Source of the DNA: Flavobacterium dankookense
Lineage (GTDB): Bacteria; Bacteroidota; Bacteroidia; Flavobacteriales; Flavobacteriaceae
Length of the DNA: 64,000 nucleotides
Assembly (NCBI RefSeq): GCF_004362665.1
Contig: NZ_SNXR01000014.1
Coordinates: 310,001 to 374,000 of the forward strand
Reading direction: 5' to 3'
The notes under the pieces are model-generated. The model worked only from the letters and a program-made list of their open reading frames with translations. It made no database searches and was not told the origin of the DNA. How positions within the stretch are numbered: position 1 is the stretch's first letter; every line of letters starts with the position of its first letter. Shown piece after piece: positions 17,702 to 27,653 of the stretch. A program made the position numbers and the translations under genes.

Positions 17702-20509
17702 TTAAGGAGTTACCGTCCAAGAAACGAAATATTGTTGACCAATTAATCCTGCTCCTAATACTTGACCATATTCTCTACCACCAATATTTGTAGCTCCAAC
17801 TTTAATTATAGACTTTAAAGATTTTAGAGAATAATTAGCTTGTACATCAATAACTGTTGCTTCTTCGATGATACCATCAGCAAAAGACGACTCCCATTCG
17901 TATTCTGTATTCCATCTCGCGCTTAATGACAATCCAAGATTTCCAATTAATTTATCATTACTAATTGTTCCTTTTACTCTGTGTTTAGGCGTATTGAAAC
18001 TTGCTTCAAAACCTGGATCTGATGCTTGATCAAAATCAAAATCAGCAAAATTGTAGTTTGCGCTTAGTTCAAAATCTTTATATACTTTTTTGGAAACTCC
18101 CAATCCAAAACCTACAGAAGTTATTTCTGATTTTGTATTTGTATACACTTGGTATTCTCTAAAGTCTCTATTAGATAATGCTTGTGCCGCTGAACCAGGA
18201 GCTACATTAGTAGGACTAGTTTCGGCAGTACCAAAATAAGGCGCAATTACAAGATTATTACCAATAAAGTCATTGTATATATTATAATATCCATTAACAT
18301 CTATTGAGAAACCTTTAACATTTCCTCTATATCCCAAATCAAAAGCTTTGACTGTTTCAGGCTTAACTAAGTTTGGAGTTGCTTTCACAAGAAGAGTAGC
18401 TGCATTTGCCAAACCTGATGGTGGTCCAGATCTGTATGTATTATCAAATGCATTAAATGACTCAATAGTAAATGAATTTAAATAAGCAGCTTCTCCGGTT
18501 AGAGTAGCGAAACCACCACCACTTTGAGGAGATATTGGTAATGTTTCTGTAAAACGGGTTAAGTTATCAGGTGCTGAACCAATTAAAACTCTGTTTCCAA
18601 TATTGAACCCTATGTATTGGTCTTGAGTTACTGGATTTCTAAAACCTGTTTGAAATGAACCTCTAAAATTATGATTTTTTTGTTCATCCGCAGAATAAAC
18701 AAATGAAACTCTTGGAGAGAAATTACCATCAAAATTTTGAGCTTTATCGTATCGAACAGAACCTGTTAATTTTAATTTATCATTTAATAGCTTTTTTTGA
18801 ACTTGGGTATAGACACCATATTCATCATAGTTTATTGGTCCTGATGCATCTGTATAAATCCTTCCTCCAGAATCTAATCTATATGCTCTGTAAGAACCAC
18901 CAACTTGGATTTCTGCTGGTTTAAATAAATCTCTAAAATTGTAGTTTGCATCTGAATGATAAATAGTTGAATTATCAACTAATTTAGATCCTTGTAGCAC
19001 ATCTGGATTAGCAATTACTTCATTGAAAGCTTGTTTAAAAGCTGGTGTTCCTGGTATTAATCTTCCAGTATCGGCAACACTTCTAGCATAAGCATGAGCT
19101 TCAGCAGGTGTAGTACCAACATTAGGAACTAAACCTAAAGTTGCAGCTCCAAAAGCTCCACCATATTCAGAAAACCACTGTTGATCGGATTTCCATTTTC
19201 TATTAATATTTAATGCAGTAAATGTCATGTCATAAGATTTACCACCATCTTCAGTAGTTGTATAACCTCTCAAGAAAAAGTTCTTCCCTTTCAGTTCTAA
19301 TTTATGTTGTTGCATAAAAAATCCATTCAAGTTATATCTACTTGCACCTTGATATATGGAATTTCCAAAACCAAATTTAGATTGCCAAATAATTTCTATA
19401 TCATTATCCCAAGGTTTGAAGTGTAACGAAAAATCAATTTTTGAATTTTGAACTTTACTCTCTGTTAAATCGGTTTCATTATAACCAGTTCTAGTGATAT
19501 CTTCATTTGGCAACAAATTGTATGCGGTTGAACCAAAAGGGTTTCTATTCTTAAGATTTAATTTAGCTTCATCACCATAAACATTTATACCATTATAACT
19601 ATGATGACTTCTATCTCTTCCTTCAACAGAAATATCATCATAATTTGTTGCAAACCAATCTGTTCCATTCATAAATGTAAAGTTAGCTTTTGCAGCAAAA
19701 TGTTTTGAAAATGCATGTGCTACACGGACACCATAATCATAGTATAAATTATTTCCTGCTGCATTTTGACTTGTCATACCGTATTTTGCATAGGCTGTTA
19801 TTCCTTGACTTGTAAATGGACTTTGACTGTTCATGAATAAAATTCCATTAAAAGCATTTGCGCCATATAAAGCTGATGAAGCACCAGGAAGTAATTCAAC
19901 GCTTTGTACATCTATCTCAGAAATTCCAATTAAGTTCCCTAAAACAAAGTTTAAAAGAGGTGAAGAATTATCCATTCCATCAACTAATTGCAAGAAACGT
20001 GTATTTGCAACCGTTGCAAATCCACGAGTATTGATTGATTTAAATGACATACTGCTTGTATTCATTTGAACCTCTTTCAGGTTTTCTAAACCATCGTAAA
20101 AAGTTGGAGAAGCTGATTTTTTGATGTCTTTGATAGTCATCCTTTCAATTGTAACAGGAGATTCCCTGATTTTTTCAGGCGCACGCGATGCAGAAACAAC
20201 AATTTCATCTAATTGTGTTTCTTGCTCAGACATTACAGCAGTAATTTTTTGATTGTTTGATGTAATGCTAACTGTCTTTGATCCATAACCCACTGTAGAA
20301 ATTTCAATTTCAAAAGGTGGCTTTTTGGAAGTTGATAGTGTGAAATTACCATCTAAATCTGTAATGGTTCCTGTAGATTCTCCTTGAACCTTAACATTTG
20401 CACCAGGAACTGGTTCGTTTTTACTGTCTTTTACCGAACCTGAGACTGTTGTTTGAGCAAAAGATATGCTGCAAAAAAACAATGACACGATAAATAAATA
20501 AATCTTCAT
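17702..20509 (-). CDS. TonB-dependent outer-membrane receptor
   Basis: 935 residues. Signal peptide 1-18 (LFFCSISFAQ). Residues 20-110 are a carboxypeptidase-regulatory-like domain (VSGSVKDSKNEPVPGANVKV; GTITDLDGNF), then a plug domain (about 115-230; INTRGFATVANTRFLQLVDG) and a barrel of aromatic-ended strands to the C-terminus. Active uptake of an unknown ligand across the outer membrane. It lacks a SusD partner; the co-transcribed neighbour is a GDSL lipoprotein, so a lipid-like ligand is an inference. The 281-bp gap upstream shows only a near-match to a -7 box (TACTTTGG) and no gene. Confidence 0.9.
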   Translation of the reverse strand: MKIYLFIVSLFFCSISFAQTTVSGSVKDSKNEPVPGANVKVQGESTGTITDLDGNFTLSTSKKPPFEIEISTVGYGSKTVSITSNNQKITAVMSEQETQLDEIVVSASRAPEKIRESPVTIERMTIKDIKKSASPTFYDGLENLKEVQMNTSSMSFKSINTRGFATVANTRFLQLVDGMDNSSPLLNFVLGNLIGISEIDVQSVELLPGASSALYGANAFNGILFMNSQSPFTSQGITAYAKYGMTSQNAAGNNLYYDYGVRVAHAFSKHFAAKANFTFMNGTDWFATNYDDISVEGRDRSHHSYNGINVYGDEAKLNLKNRNPFGSTAYNLLPNEDITRTGYNETDLTESKVQNSKIDFSLHFKPWDNDIEIIWQSKFGFGNSIYQGASRYNLNGFFMQQHKLELKGKNFFLRGYTTTEDGGKSYDMTFTALNINRKWKSDQQWFSEYGGAFGAATLGLVPNVGTTPAEAHAYARSVADTGRLIPGTPAFKQAFNEVIANPDVLQGSKLVDNSTIYHSDANYNFRDLFKPAEIQVGGSYRAYRLDSGGRIYTDASGPINYDEYGVYTQVQKKLLNDKLKLTGSVRYDKAQNFDGNFSPRVSFVYSADEQKNHNFRGSFQTGFRNPVTQDQYIGFNIGNRVLIGSAPDNLTRFTETLPISPQSGGGFATLTGEAAYLNSFTIESFNAFDNTYRSGPPSGLANAATLLVKATPNLVKPETVKAFDLGYRGNVKGFSIDVNGYYNIYNDFIGNNLVIAPYFGTAETSPTNVAPGSAAQALSNRDFREYQVYTNTKSEITSVGFGLGVSKKVYKDFELSANYNFADFDFDQASDPGFEASFNTPKHRVKGTISNDKLIGNLGLSLSARWNTEYEWESSFADGIIEEATVIDVQANYSLKSLKSIIKVGATNIGGREYGQVLGAGLIGQQYFVSWTVTP

Positions 20510-20740
20510 TTGGTTTTTAATTTTGTTGGTTTATGTAGCCAAAGTACAAATATTTTTTTTACATTTTCAAAAAAAACAACCTATTTTTCACAATTATATA
20601 ATTATACGATGCTAATTTGTTCGTTTACTAATAATTCCATTTTTATCTTTTTATTAACGTTTTGGCAATTTTGATAAATAAAATACTATGCGTAACTAAT
20701 ATTTCGGATTTTCATTTCATTAATGATAATTTTTTCCACA

Positions 20741-20766
20741 AAAAAAGCGAGATTACTCTCGCTTTA
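20741..20766 (-). terminator. Terminator of glmS
   Basis: AAAGCGAGA (20,744-20,752), loop TTAC, TCTCGCTTT (20,757-20,765), with the T-run for minus-strand transcripts supplied by the A-run at 20,741-20,746. Confidence 0.8.
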
Positions 20767-20790
20767 AAAATTATACTATTTTATTATTTT

Positions 20791-22638
20791 TTATTCAACT
20801 GTAACTGATTTTGCCAAGTTTCTCGGTTGGTCAACATTACAACCTCTCATTACGGCAATATGATATGATAATAATTGCAATGGAATTGTTGTTATTAAAG
20901 GCGATAAAGCATCTGAAGTCTCAGGAATTTCAATTATATGATCTGCTAATCCTCTTACTTGTGTGTCTCCTTTTGTAACAATAGCAATGATTTTTCCACT
21001 TCTAGATTTTATCTCTTGGATATTACTTACTACTTTGTCATAATGACCTTGTTTAGGTGCAATTACTATTACTGGCATTTGTTCATCAATTAATGCGATT
21101 GGTCCATGTTTCATTTCTGCGGCTGGATAACCTTCCGCATGAATATAGGATATCTCTTTTAATTTCAAAGCGCCTTCCAATGCTACAGGGAAATTATATC
21201 CTCTTCCCAAATAAAGACAATTTGTGGCATCTTTATATATCGCTGCAATTTCTTTGGCTTTATCATTAGTCAATAATGCTTCGGCAACTTTTTCTGGAAT
21301 AATTTCTAATTCTTGCAAATATCTGAAATAATCAGAATTTGAAAGTGTTCCTTTTGCTTTTGCTAAACGCAACGCAATCATAGTTAACACAGTGATTTGT
21401 GTTGTAAATGCTTTTGTTGAAGCAACTCCAATTTCTGGTCCTGCGTGAGTGTATGCTCCAGCATGAGATTCTCTAGAAATTGATGAACCAACTACATTAC
21501 ATACTCCAAAAACAAACGCTCCTTTTTCTTTAGCTAATTTTATAGCAGCTAATGAATCGGCTGTTTCTCCTGATTGTGAAATTGCTATTACAACGTCTTT
21601 CGAAGTTATAATTGGATTTCTATATCTGAACTCTGATGCATATTCTACCTCAACAGGTATTCTTGCAAATTCTTCAATGATATATTCTGCTACTAATCCT
21701 GCATGCCAAGATGTTCCACAAGCTACAATTAAGATTCTTTCTGCTTGAAGGAATTTTTCAATATTATCTTCAATTCCAGCCATTTGAATAATTCCTTCGT
21801 TGGCATGAAGTCTTCCTCTGTAAGTATCTTTGATTACATTTGGTTGCTCATAGATTTCTTTTAGCATGAAGTGATCATAACCACCTTTTTCAATCTGCTC
21901 CAAATTCATTTGAAGTTCCTGAATATATGGATCAACTAAAGAGTCATCTTTGATTTTTCTTATTTTTAATGCTTTGTGCAAACGTACAATTGCCATTTCT
22001 TCATCTTCCAAATAAATAGCGTTTGAAGTATATTCAATAAACGGAGATGCATCAGAAGCAATGAAAAACTCATCTTTTCCAACTCCAATTGCTAATGGAC
22101 TTCCTAATCTTGCCACAACAATTTCATCTGGTTTTTCTACATCAAAAACACAAATAGCATAAGCTCCAACAACTTGATTTAAAGCAATTTGAACTGCTTT
22201 TCCTAGTTTGATGTTTTCTTTTTTCTTTACTTCTTCAATAAGATTGATAAGCACTTCAGTATCCGTATCAGATTGAAATGTATATCCTCTTTTGATTAAT
22301 TCTTTTTTTAATGGCTCATAATTTTCAATGATTCCATTGTGAATTATAGCCAGTTTACCAGAGTTAGATAAATGTGGATGTGAGTTTACATCATTTGGAA
22401 CTCCATGAGTTGCCCAACGTGTATGTCCCATTCCAACAGTAGCTTTTGAGGAAGCAATTTCTTTTGATTTTTCTTCAAGGTCAGAAACTTTTCCTTTGGT
22501 CTTTGATACTTTTAGTCCACTTTCATCATACAACATGATTCCGGCACTATCGTATCCTCTATATTCTAATCTTTTTAGTCCTTTTATAACTATAGGATAA
22601 GCTTCTCTATATCCTATATATCCAACAATTCCACACAT
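20791..22638 (-). CDS. glmS: Glutamine-fructose-6-phosphate aminotransferase (isomerising)
   Basis: 615 residues, full length. The N-terminal glutaminase domain begins MCGIVGYIGY, with Cys2 the nucleophile after Met removal. Two SIS domains follow, with CGTSWHAGLV, SQSGETADSL and the C-terminal PRNLAKSVTVE that closes the sugar site. Makes glucosamine-6-phosphate for peptidoglycan and LPS. No glmS ribozyme is visible upstream. Third gene of an operon with the glycogen-synthase-like gene and DUF4270 gene (12-bp spacing). Confidence 0.97.
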   Translation of the reverse strand: MCGIVGYIGYREAYPIVIKGLKRLEYRGYDSAGIMLYDESGLKVSKTKGKVSDLEEKSKEIASSKATVGMGHTRWATHGVPNDVNSHPHLSNSGKLAIIHNGIIENYEPLKKELIKRGYTFQSDTDTEVLINLIEEVKKKENIKLGKAVQIALNQVVGAYAICVFDVEKPDEIVVARLGSPLAIGVGKDEFFIASDASPFIEYTSNAIYLEDEEMAIVRLHKALKIRKIKDDSLVDPYIQELQMNLEQIEKGGYDHFMLKEIYEQPNVIKDTYRGRLHANEGIIQMAGIEDNIEKFLQAERILIVACGTSWHAGLVAEYIIEEFARIPVEVEYASEFRYRNPIITSKDVVIAISQSGETADSLAAIKLAKEKGAFVFGVCNVVGSSISRESHAGAYTHAGPEIGVASTKAFTTQITVLTMIALRLAKAKGTLSNSDYFRYLQELEIIPEKVAEALLTNDKAKEIAAIYKDATNCLYLGRGYNFPVALEGALKLKEISYIHAEGYPAAEMKHGPIALIDEQMPVIVIAPKQGHYDKVVSNIQEIKSRSGKIIAIVTKGDTQVRGLADHIIEIPETSDALSPLITTIPLQLLSYHIAVMRGCNVDQPRNLAKSVTVE

Positions 22639-22650
22639 AATTTTTTGGTA

Positions 22651-24486
22651 TTAATCAGGTTTTGTATAATAAATTTCTAGTTTTAGTCTTTTGTCTGCTG
22701 GAGCATCCAAACTTGAGCCATAAAGTATTGTTCCTACTGGAGATAATACTGACATGGTTGGTGCGCTATTCGTATTTGAATTAGGAGTTTTCAATTTTGA
22801 AAATGCTGCATTGTTGATTGTTTCGGTAACAGCTAATCCTAATCTAACATTAGTCGAATCGTTTTTAATTAAATTTCTAATATGGTTCGTTAATCTGATT
22901 TTGTATTTGTGTCCTTTATTTTCAACTTCATCTGTTGCTTCGTCTTTAATTTGTTTTACTACGCTTCCATCTTCATTCAATAAAATACCACCATGTACAA
23001 ACTTATTTCTCTTTGGGTAAGTTCCGTTTGTAGTTCCGTCTAATGCATAATCAATTAAGACTCTATTATTATTCAAATCATACAACATTAACCTGTTAGG
23101 CTCAATTGACTTTAAATTAGACATAGAAGTTTTGTCAACATAGAATGTTAAATTGGCTTCATTAATCAGCCAAGTTTTAGCTTTTGAATAATATACACTT
23201 GAACCGTCTGAATTTACATTACCATATCTCAAATCATCTAATTCGTCTGAAACACCATTTGGAGTATTTTTTCTTAGATACAATACATTTCCACTTGTAT
23301 CTTTAATTTGATTTCCACTTCCGTCTAATGCTGGTGAATATCTGTATAAATCTGTTGTTCCAAATAAATCTATAACCGCTATTGAACCTTGTCCACCTTT
23401 TAGAAAAAGTTTACTTGCTTCTGCAGTTGAACTCATTGCTGATTGATAATCTGTATTTTCATTTGAGTTTGATTGTAAACTAACAGTGTTTCCAGTCATG
23501 TTTAAAACAAGTGTTTTTTTAACTTTATCTACTTTATATTCGTTTACAGTCGTTGTTGTAGGATTGTCAGGTGTTATTTTGTCTTCTTCATAAAAAATAG
23601 TAACATTACCTCCTTTGAAGTTAATCATTGCCATATTCCCAGGATTTCCAATGCTTTCTGCTTTGAAATACAATCCTCTGAAATAGTTTTTAAAAACGGA
23701 GTTGTTAGCCAATTGTCCACTTGGCGCATTTATTATTTTATTGTAAAAAACACTTTTATTTAAATTTAATCGCATCGAAGGCACACTTCTAGTTGCTACA
23801 TCTTCTCCATCTTCATCCTTTACGGTTGTTCTGTGTTCTCTTTTATCAAAATAAAATTGAGAGTTTTCTCTACCGTCTGTGTTGTTAGGATGATTAGTTG
23901 GTCTATCATTCAATAAAACAGGAATCTTGTTATTTTCAACATCTTGATTATCAGTATAAAAAAGTTGTTGACCAGTAAGTGATTGACTTGGATCTAAATC
24001 TCTTAGAAAAAAATTAGATTGATAAATACTCAATTTAAATCTAGAACCACTTGCTCCATAAATAGAATCTAATCGATATGTTTTTTTACCATCACTATCG
24101 GTAGAATTCAATTTACTGAAGTAAGGAATGTTCAATACAACGCTATCTACCACAGGAAGATCTACATATTTTGTTGGATCAACATTATTAAATGTTGGAT
24201 TTACTGTAGCAAGTTCGAGTTGAGTCACAAAACTAGCTGTCGTAGTTCCAAAAGGTGGATTATCAAATATTCCCAATGGATTAATTGGCAAATTGTTACT
24301 TGCAATAGCATCTAACTTTTGGTTATACGATTTTACCGTAGCGTCTGTGTAATCATCAAAAAGATAATGATCGTTATCACCACCAACTATGTCAGTTCCA
24401 ATCTCATTAAAATCTTTATCACAAGAAGTTAATAGAACAATTGATAATAAAACAACAATTTGTTTAAAATAGGTATGTAAATTCAT
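22651..24486 (-). CDS. DUF4270 lipoprotein
   Basis: 611 residues. Lipoprotein signal with the lipobox LLTSCDKD (Cys about 22), then the DUF4270 start ([20 protein letters not shown], split across the domain start). The body is beta-rich with repeated [15 protein letters not shown] strands and an ordered ending [11 protein letters not shown]. Family function is unknown; it is likely an outer-membrane or periplasm-facing lipoprotein. The operon position between the glycogen-synthase-like gene and glmS is, to my knowledge, conserved in Flavobacteriaceae, hinting at envelope or polysaccharide work. Confidence 0.85.
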   Translation of the reverse strand: MNLHTYFKQIVVLLSIVLLTSCDKDFNEIGTDIVGGDNDHYLFDDYTDATVKSYNQKLDAIASNNLPINPLGIFDNPPFGTTTASFVTQLELATVNPTFNNVDPTKYVDLPVVDSVVLNIPYFSKLNSTDSDGKKTYRLDSIYGASGSRFKLSIYQSNFFLRDLDPSQSLTGQQLFYTDNQDVENNKIPVLLNDRPTNHPNNTDGRENSQFYFDKREHRTTVKDEDGEDVATRSVPSMRLNLNKSVFYNKIINAPSGQLANNSVFKNYFRGLYFKAESIGNPGNMAMINFKGGNVTIFYEEDKITPDNPTTTTVNEYKVDKVKKTLVLNMTGNTVSLQSNSNENTDYQSAMSSTAEASKLFLKGGQGSIAVIDLFGTTDLYRYSPALDGSGNQIKDTSGNVLYLRKNTPNGVSDELDDLRYGNVNSDGSSVYYSKAKTWLINEANLTFYVDKTSMSNLKSIEPNRLMLYDLNNNRVLIDYALDGTTNGTYPKRNKFVHGGILLNEDGSVVKQIKDEATDEVENKGHKYKIRLTNHIRNLIKNDSTNVRLGLAVTETINNAAFSKLKTPNSNTNSAPTMSVLSPVGTILYGSSLDAPADKRLKLEIYYTKPD

Positions 24487-24500
24487 TTGGGTAAAAAATA

Positions 24501-25304
24501 TTAAAGCAAACTTTTGTAAAACTCTGTGTATGCCGAAGCAAAATTTTCTTTGGCGGTGAAAGGTAAAAAAGGTTTTTGTGAAGATTCTATAAAATTTGTT
24601 AAACTTGTCGAAATACTCGATGAAGCGACAATTATACCATCAGAATGGTTGATAGCCGACATGATTAAATTATCATAATTAGGTGCTTCTAATTCTTTTA
24701 CAGCTTCGTGTGGAATGTTATCAAACTTAACTTTATTTATCATTTCTGCATCCAAAGTTCCGTCAAATGACTGTCCATAAACCGATGTTATAATTTTTGT
24801 TTCAGAAAAAAGCGCTTCATTTTTATAAAAATGTTTCATATAAACTGGAAGCATACTTGCCATCCAACCATGAACATGAATGATATCTGGAACCCAATTT
24901 AGTTTCTTAACCGTTTCAACAACACCTTTTGCAAAAAAAATCGCTCTTTCGTCATTGTCTGGGTACAAAACGCCATCTTCATCTGTGAAAGTGGCTTTTC
25001 TTTTAAAATACTCATCGTTATCAATAAAATAAACCTGAATTCTTTCTTTAGGAATTGATGCTACTTTTATAATCAAAGGCATGTCTAAATCATTCACCAC
25101 CAAATTCATACCCGATAATCGGATAACTTCATGCAATTGATGTCTTCTTTCGTTAATATTGCCATATCTTGGCATAAAAATTCTAATCTGTCCGCCTTGA
25201 TCATTAATCATTTTTGGAACATCATACGACATTAAAGAAACCTCATTTTCAGCCAAATACGGCACTACTTCAGATGATACATACAATATCCTCTTGTCTT
25301 CCAT
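24501..25304 (-). CDS. Glycogen/starch synthase N-terminal domain protein (single GT5 lobe)
   Basis: 267 residues, about half a normal glycogen synthase (about 480). It matches only the N-terminal GT5 lobe: [12 protein letters not shown], then the paired [20 protein letters not shown] segment (shown in part) near residue 142. The usual KxGGL ADP-glucose loop is changed ([15 protein letters not shown]), and the C-terminal nucleotide-sugar lobe with the catalytic Glu is missing altogether. It is unlikely to be a complete glycosyltransferase. The gene starts cleanly, heads an operon with DUF4270 and glmS, and the short form is not a frameshift product. Confidence 0.75.
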   Translation of the reverse strand: MEDKRILYVSSEVVPYLAENEVSLMSYDVPKMINDQGGQIRIFMPRYGNINERRHQLHEVIRLSGMNLVVNDLDMPLIIKVASIPKERIQVYFIDNDEYFKRKATFTDEDGVLYPDNDERAIFFAKGVVETVKKLNWVPDIIHVHGWMASMLPVYMKHFYKNEALFSETKIITSVYGQSFDGTLDAEMINKVKFDNIPHEAVKELEAPNYDNLIMSAINHSDGIIVASSSISTSLTNFIESSQKPFLPFTAKENFASAYTEFYKSLL

Positions 25305-25342
25305 AATCTATTTTAATTTATTTATTGGCAATAAAAAGCATG

Positions 25343-25350
25343 CAAAAGTA
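25343..25350 (-). promoter_or_regulatory. Candidate -7 box of the GT5-DUF4270-glmS operon
   Basis: Minus strand TACTTTTG, a TAnnTTTG match 39 nt before the ATG at 25,304. No clear -33 element. Confidence 0.45.
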
Positions 25351-25381
25351 CAAAATTTTATGGAGTTATTTATGAAAATAG

Positions 25382-25389
25382 TAAGTTTG
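25382..25389 (+). promoter_or_regulatory. Candidate -7 box of panC-panD
   Basis: TAAGTTTG, a TAnnTTTG match 20 nt before the panC ATG. It is arranged back to back with the box at 25,343-25,350 in the divergent spacer. Confidence 0.45.
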
Positions 25390-25409
25390 CAACTCATTTA
25401 CAAAAGCGT

Positions 25410-26258
25410 ATGCTCATTTTTAACACTAATAATGAATTAGTTTCTCATTTAAAATCGGTTACTAACTCAAAAACTTCAATAGGTTTTGTACCAACAATGG
25501 GTGCGTTACACCAAGGTCATTTATCGCTATTAAAGACTGCTTTAAAGCAAAATTCATTAGTTGTAATAAGCATTTTTGTAAATCCTACACAATTTAATAA
25601 TCCCGAAGATTTAGCAAAATATCCTAGAACTCTGGATGCTGATGTAGAAAAAACAAAAAAAGTTTCTTCTGAAATCATTGTTTATGCACCAAGTGTAAAT
25701 GATATTTATGAAGGAAAAACCGTTTCTCAACATTTTGATTATGATGGAATTGAAAACCAAATGGAAGGAAAATTTCGTCCAGGACATTTTAATGGTGTTG
25801 GTACAATTGTAAAACGTCTTTTTGAAATAGTAAAACCAACCAATGCTTATTTTGGCGAAAAAGATTTTCAACAACTTCAAATTGTAAAAAAACTGGTTTC
25901 TAAATATAAAATTCCTGTCAATATCGTTGGTTGTCCTATACATAGAGAAGCAAACGGTTTAGCTATGAGTTCACGCAACGAAAGGCTTTCCTCCGATGAA
26001 CGAAAAGAAGCAGCAATGATTTATCAAACCATTTTGGAAGCTAAAAAACAATTTGGTACAAAATCTGCTACCGAAGTGACTAAATGGGTAGAAAGAACAT
26101 TTGCCAAACAAAACCGATTTGAACTAGAATATTTTCAAATTGCCGACGAAGCAACATTATTGCCTTGCGTCAGAAAAAATAAAAATAAAAACTATCGAAT
26201 ATTCATTGCTGTTTTTGTCAACAAAATTCGATTGATTGATACCATTTCAGTAAATTAA
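25410..26258 (+). CDS. panC: Pantothenate synthetase
   Basis: 282 residues. Condenses pantoate and beta-alanine with ATP, via a pantoyl-adenylate. Nucleotidyltransferase motifs: VPTMGALHQGHLSLL with the HxGH signature, FVNPTQFN, the pantoate/ATP region FGEKDFQQLQIV and the KMSKS-like AMSSRNERLS. Directly followed by panD, which supplies its beta-alanine substrate, giving a matched pair for coenzyme A synthesis. Confidence 0.97.
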   Translation: MLIFNTNNELVSHLKSVTNSKTSIGFVPTMGALHQGHLSLLKTALKQNSLVVISIFVNPTQFNNPEDLAKYPRTLDADVEKTKKVSSEIIVYAPSVNDIYEGKTVSQHFDYDGIENQMEGKFRPGHFNGVGTIVKRLFEIVKPTNAYFGEKDFQQLQIVKKLVSKYKIPVNIVGCPIHREANGLAMSSRNERLSSDERKEAAMIYQTILEAKKQFGTKSATEVTKWVERTFAKQNRFELEYFQIADEATLLPCVRKNKNKNYRIFIAVFVNKIRLIDTISVN

Positions 26259-26268
26259 TTTAACTTTG
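26236..26268 (+). promoter_or_regulatory. Possible internal promoter for leaderless panD transcript
   Basis: TTG (26,236-26,238), 22-nt spacer, TAACTTTG (26,261-26,268). The box ends 4 nt before the panD ATG at 26,273, so a transcript from it would have almost no leader. Confidence 0.35.
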
Positions 26269-26272
26269 CCGC

Positions 26273-26623
26273 ATGCAAATACAAATAGTAAAATCTAAAA
26301 TTCACCGAGTAAAAGTAACTGGTGCCGATTTAAATTATATTGGTAGCATAACCATTGACGAAACATTAATGGATGCCGCTAATCTTATCGAAGGTGAAAA
26401 AGTATATATCGTTAATATCAACAACGGCGAGCGTTTTGAAACCTATGCAATTAAAGGCGCAAAAAATTCAGGCGAAATTACACTAAATGGTCCAGCTGCA
26501 AGAAGAGTGCAAAAAGACGATATTATTATCATTATGTCGTATGCCATTATGGAATTTGAAGAAGCAAAAACCTTCAAACCTTGGTTGGTTTTCCCTAACG
26601 AGAAAGACAATTCTTTGACCTAA
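26273..26623 (+). CDS. panD: Aspartate 1-decarboxylase
   Basis: 116 residues. Pyruvoyl enzyme making beta-alanine from aspartate. Self-cleavage site is Gly24-Ser25 in [10 protein letters not shown]; Ser25 becomes the pyruvoyl group of the alpha chain. The ending [18 protein letters not shown] and GPAARRV are family-typical. 14 bp after panC and 4 bp before the flippase-like gene. Confidence 0.96.
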   Translation: MQIQIVKSKIHRVKVTGADLNYIGSITIDETLMDAANLIEGEKVYIVNINNGERFETYAIKGAKNSGEITLNGPAARRVQKDDIIIIMSYAIMEFEEAKTFKPWLVFPNEKDNSLT

Positions 26624-26627
26624 AATT

Positions 26628-27593
26628 TTGAAAAAGCAATTAGGCAAATGGCTCACCATTTTTATTCCTCTTCTTATAGGAATAGGAATTATATACTATC
26701 AATTTAACACACTTACTGCCGAGGAAATTGAAAAAATTAAACTGAGTTTTCAAAAGGCAAATTACAACTATATCTTTTTATCGTTAGTAATTGCTTGTGT
26801 TGGTTATTGGTCAAGAGCATATCGATGGAAATTTGCGCTCAATCATTTGGGTTATCATACAAAATTTTCAAACAATCTATTAACCGTTTGTGTTTCTTAT
26901 CTAGTCAATCTAACCGTTCCTCGTTCAGGCGAAATATCTCGTGCTGCTTTAATAAAAAAATATGAAAATGTAGCTTTCGATAAAGCTTTTGGAACCATCG
27001 TTGCCGAGAGAATTGTCGATTTATTAATTTTTCTATTATTCGTTTTTATTGGTTTTGTATCACAGTTTGACACTATTTATCAGTTTTTAATGGACAAAAA
27101 TGTCTCGTTAGAATCATTGATTTACACAGGAATAATTGGAGTGATTTTATTTGTGATTTTTATCGTAATTTGGATTTATGCCGAATGGAAAATCATCAAA
27201 AAACTAAAGAAAAAACTATCTGGATTAATAGAAGGAATGACAACCATTTACAAAATGAAAGACAAATGGAAGTATATTTTTCATTCTTTCTTTATTTGGT
27301 TTTCATATTTAGCAATGTTTTATGTTGCCAAATTTGCGCTTCCCGAAACTACAGAAATCGGTTTTGATATTGTAATTATGGGATTTGTTTTTGGAAGCTT
27401 AGCCATCGGATTTTCGAATGGCGGATTAGGTGCTTATCCTTTTTCAATTGCTTTAATTTTTTCACTTTACGGAATTTCCAATGATGTTGGAACCGCTTTT
27501 GGTTGGTTAGTTTGGACATCTCAAACCATTTTAACCATACTTCTTGGTTTGATTTCTTATGTTTTACTTCCTATTCTAAATAGAAATAAATAA
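26628..27593 (+). CDS. Lysylphosphatidylglycerol synthetase-type transmembrane protein (UPF0104 family)
   Basis: 321 residues with about eight membrane helices. The family signature is the loop between early helices, WKFALNHLGY then NLTVPRSGEISRAALIKKYENV (shown from NLT in pieces), and the late FGSLAIGFSNGGLGAYPF. It corresponds to the flippase part of MprF/AglD/YbhN proteins without a synthase domain, so a lipid-transport role is likely. TTG at 26,628, 4 bp after panD, is the probable start; the frame has no ATG before the first helix. Co-transcribed with panC-panD with no evident functional link. Confidence 0.8.
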   Translation: MKKQLGKWLTIFIPLLIGIGIIYYQFNTLTAEEIEKIKLSFQKANYNYIFLSLVIACVGYWSRAYRWKFALNHLGYHTKFSNNLLTVCVSYLVNLTVPRSGEISRAALIKKYENVAFDKAFGTIVAERIVDLLIFLLFVFIGFVSQFDTIYQFLMDKNVSLESLIYTGIIGVILFVIFIVIWIYAEWKIIKKLKKKLSGLIEGMTTIYKMKDKWKYIFHSFFIWFSYLAMFYVAKFALPETTEIGFDIVIMGFVFGSLAIGFSNGGLGAYPFSIALIFSLYGISNDVGTAFGWLVWTSQTILTILLGLISYVLLPILNRNK

Positions 27594-27653
27594 TTTACTA
27601 TCTTGCTAATCATTTTTAGCAATGATTTCTATTTAACCAAAAAATCAATTTTC

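Noticed and set aside
22639..22650. glmS ribozyme or riboswitch upstream of glmS
   Set aside because: Only 12 bp separate glmS from the preceding gene, leaving no room for one.
24501..25304. Pseudogene of glycogen synthase
   Set aside because: The frame is intact, starts and stops cleanly, and sits in a tight operon; the short form appears to be the normal one in this group.
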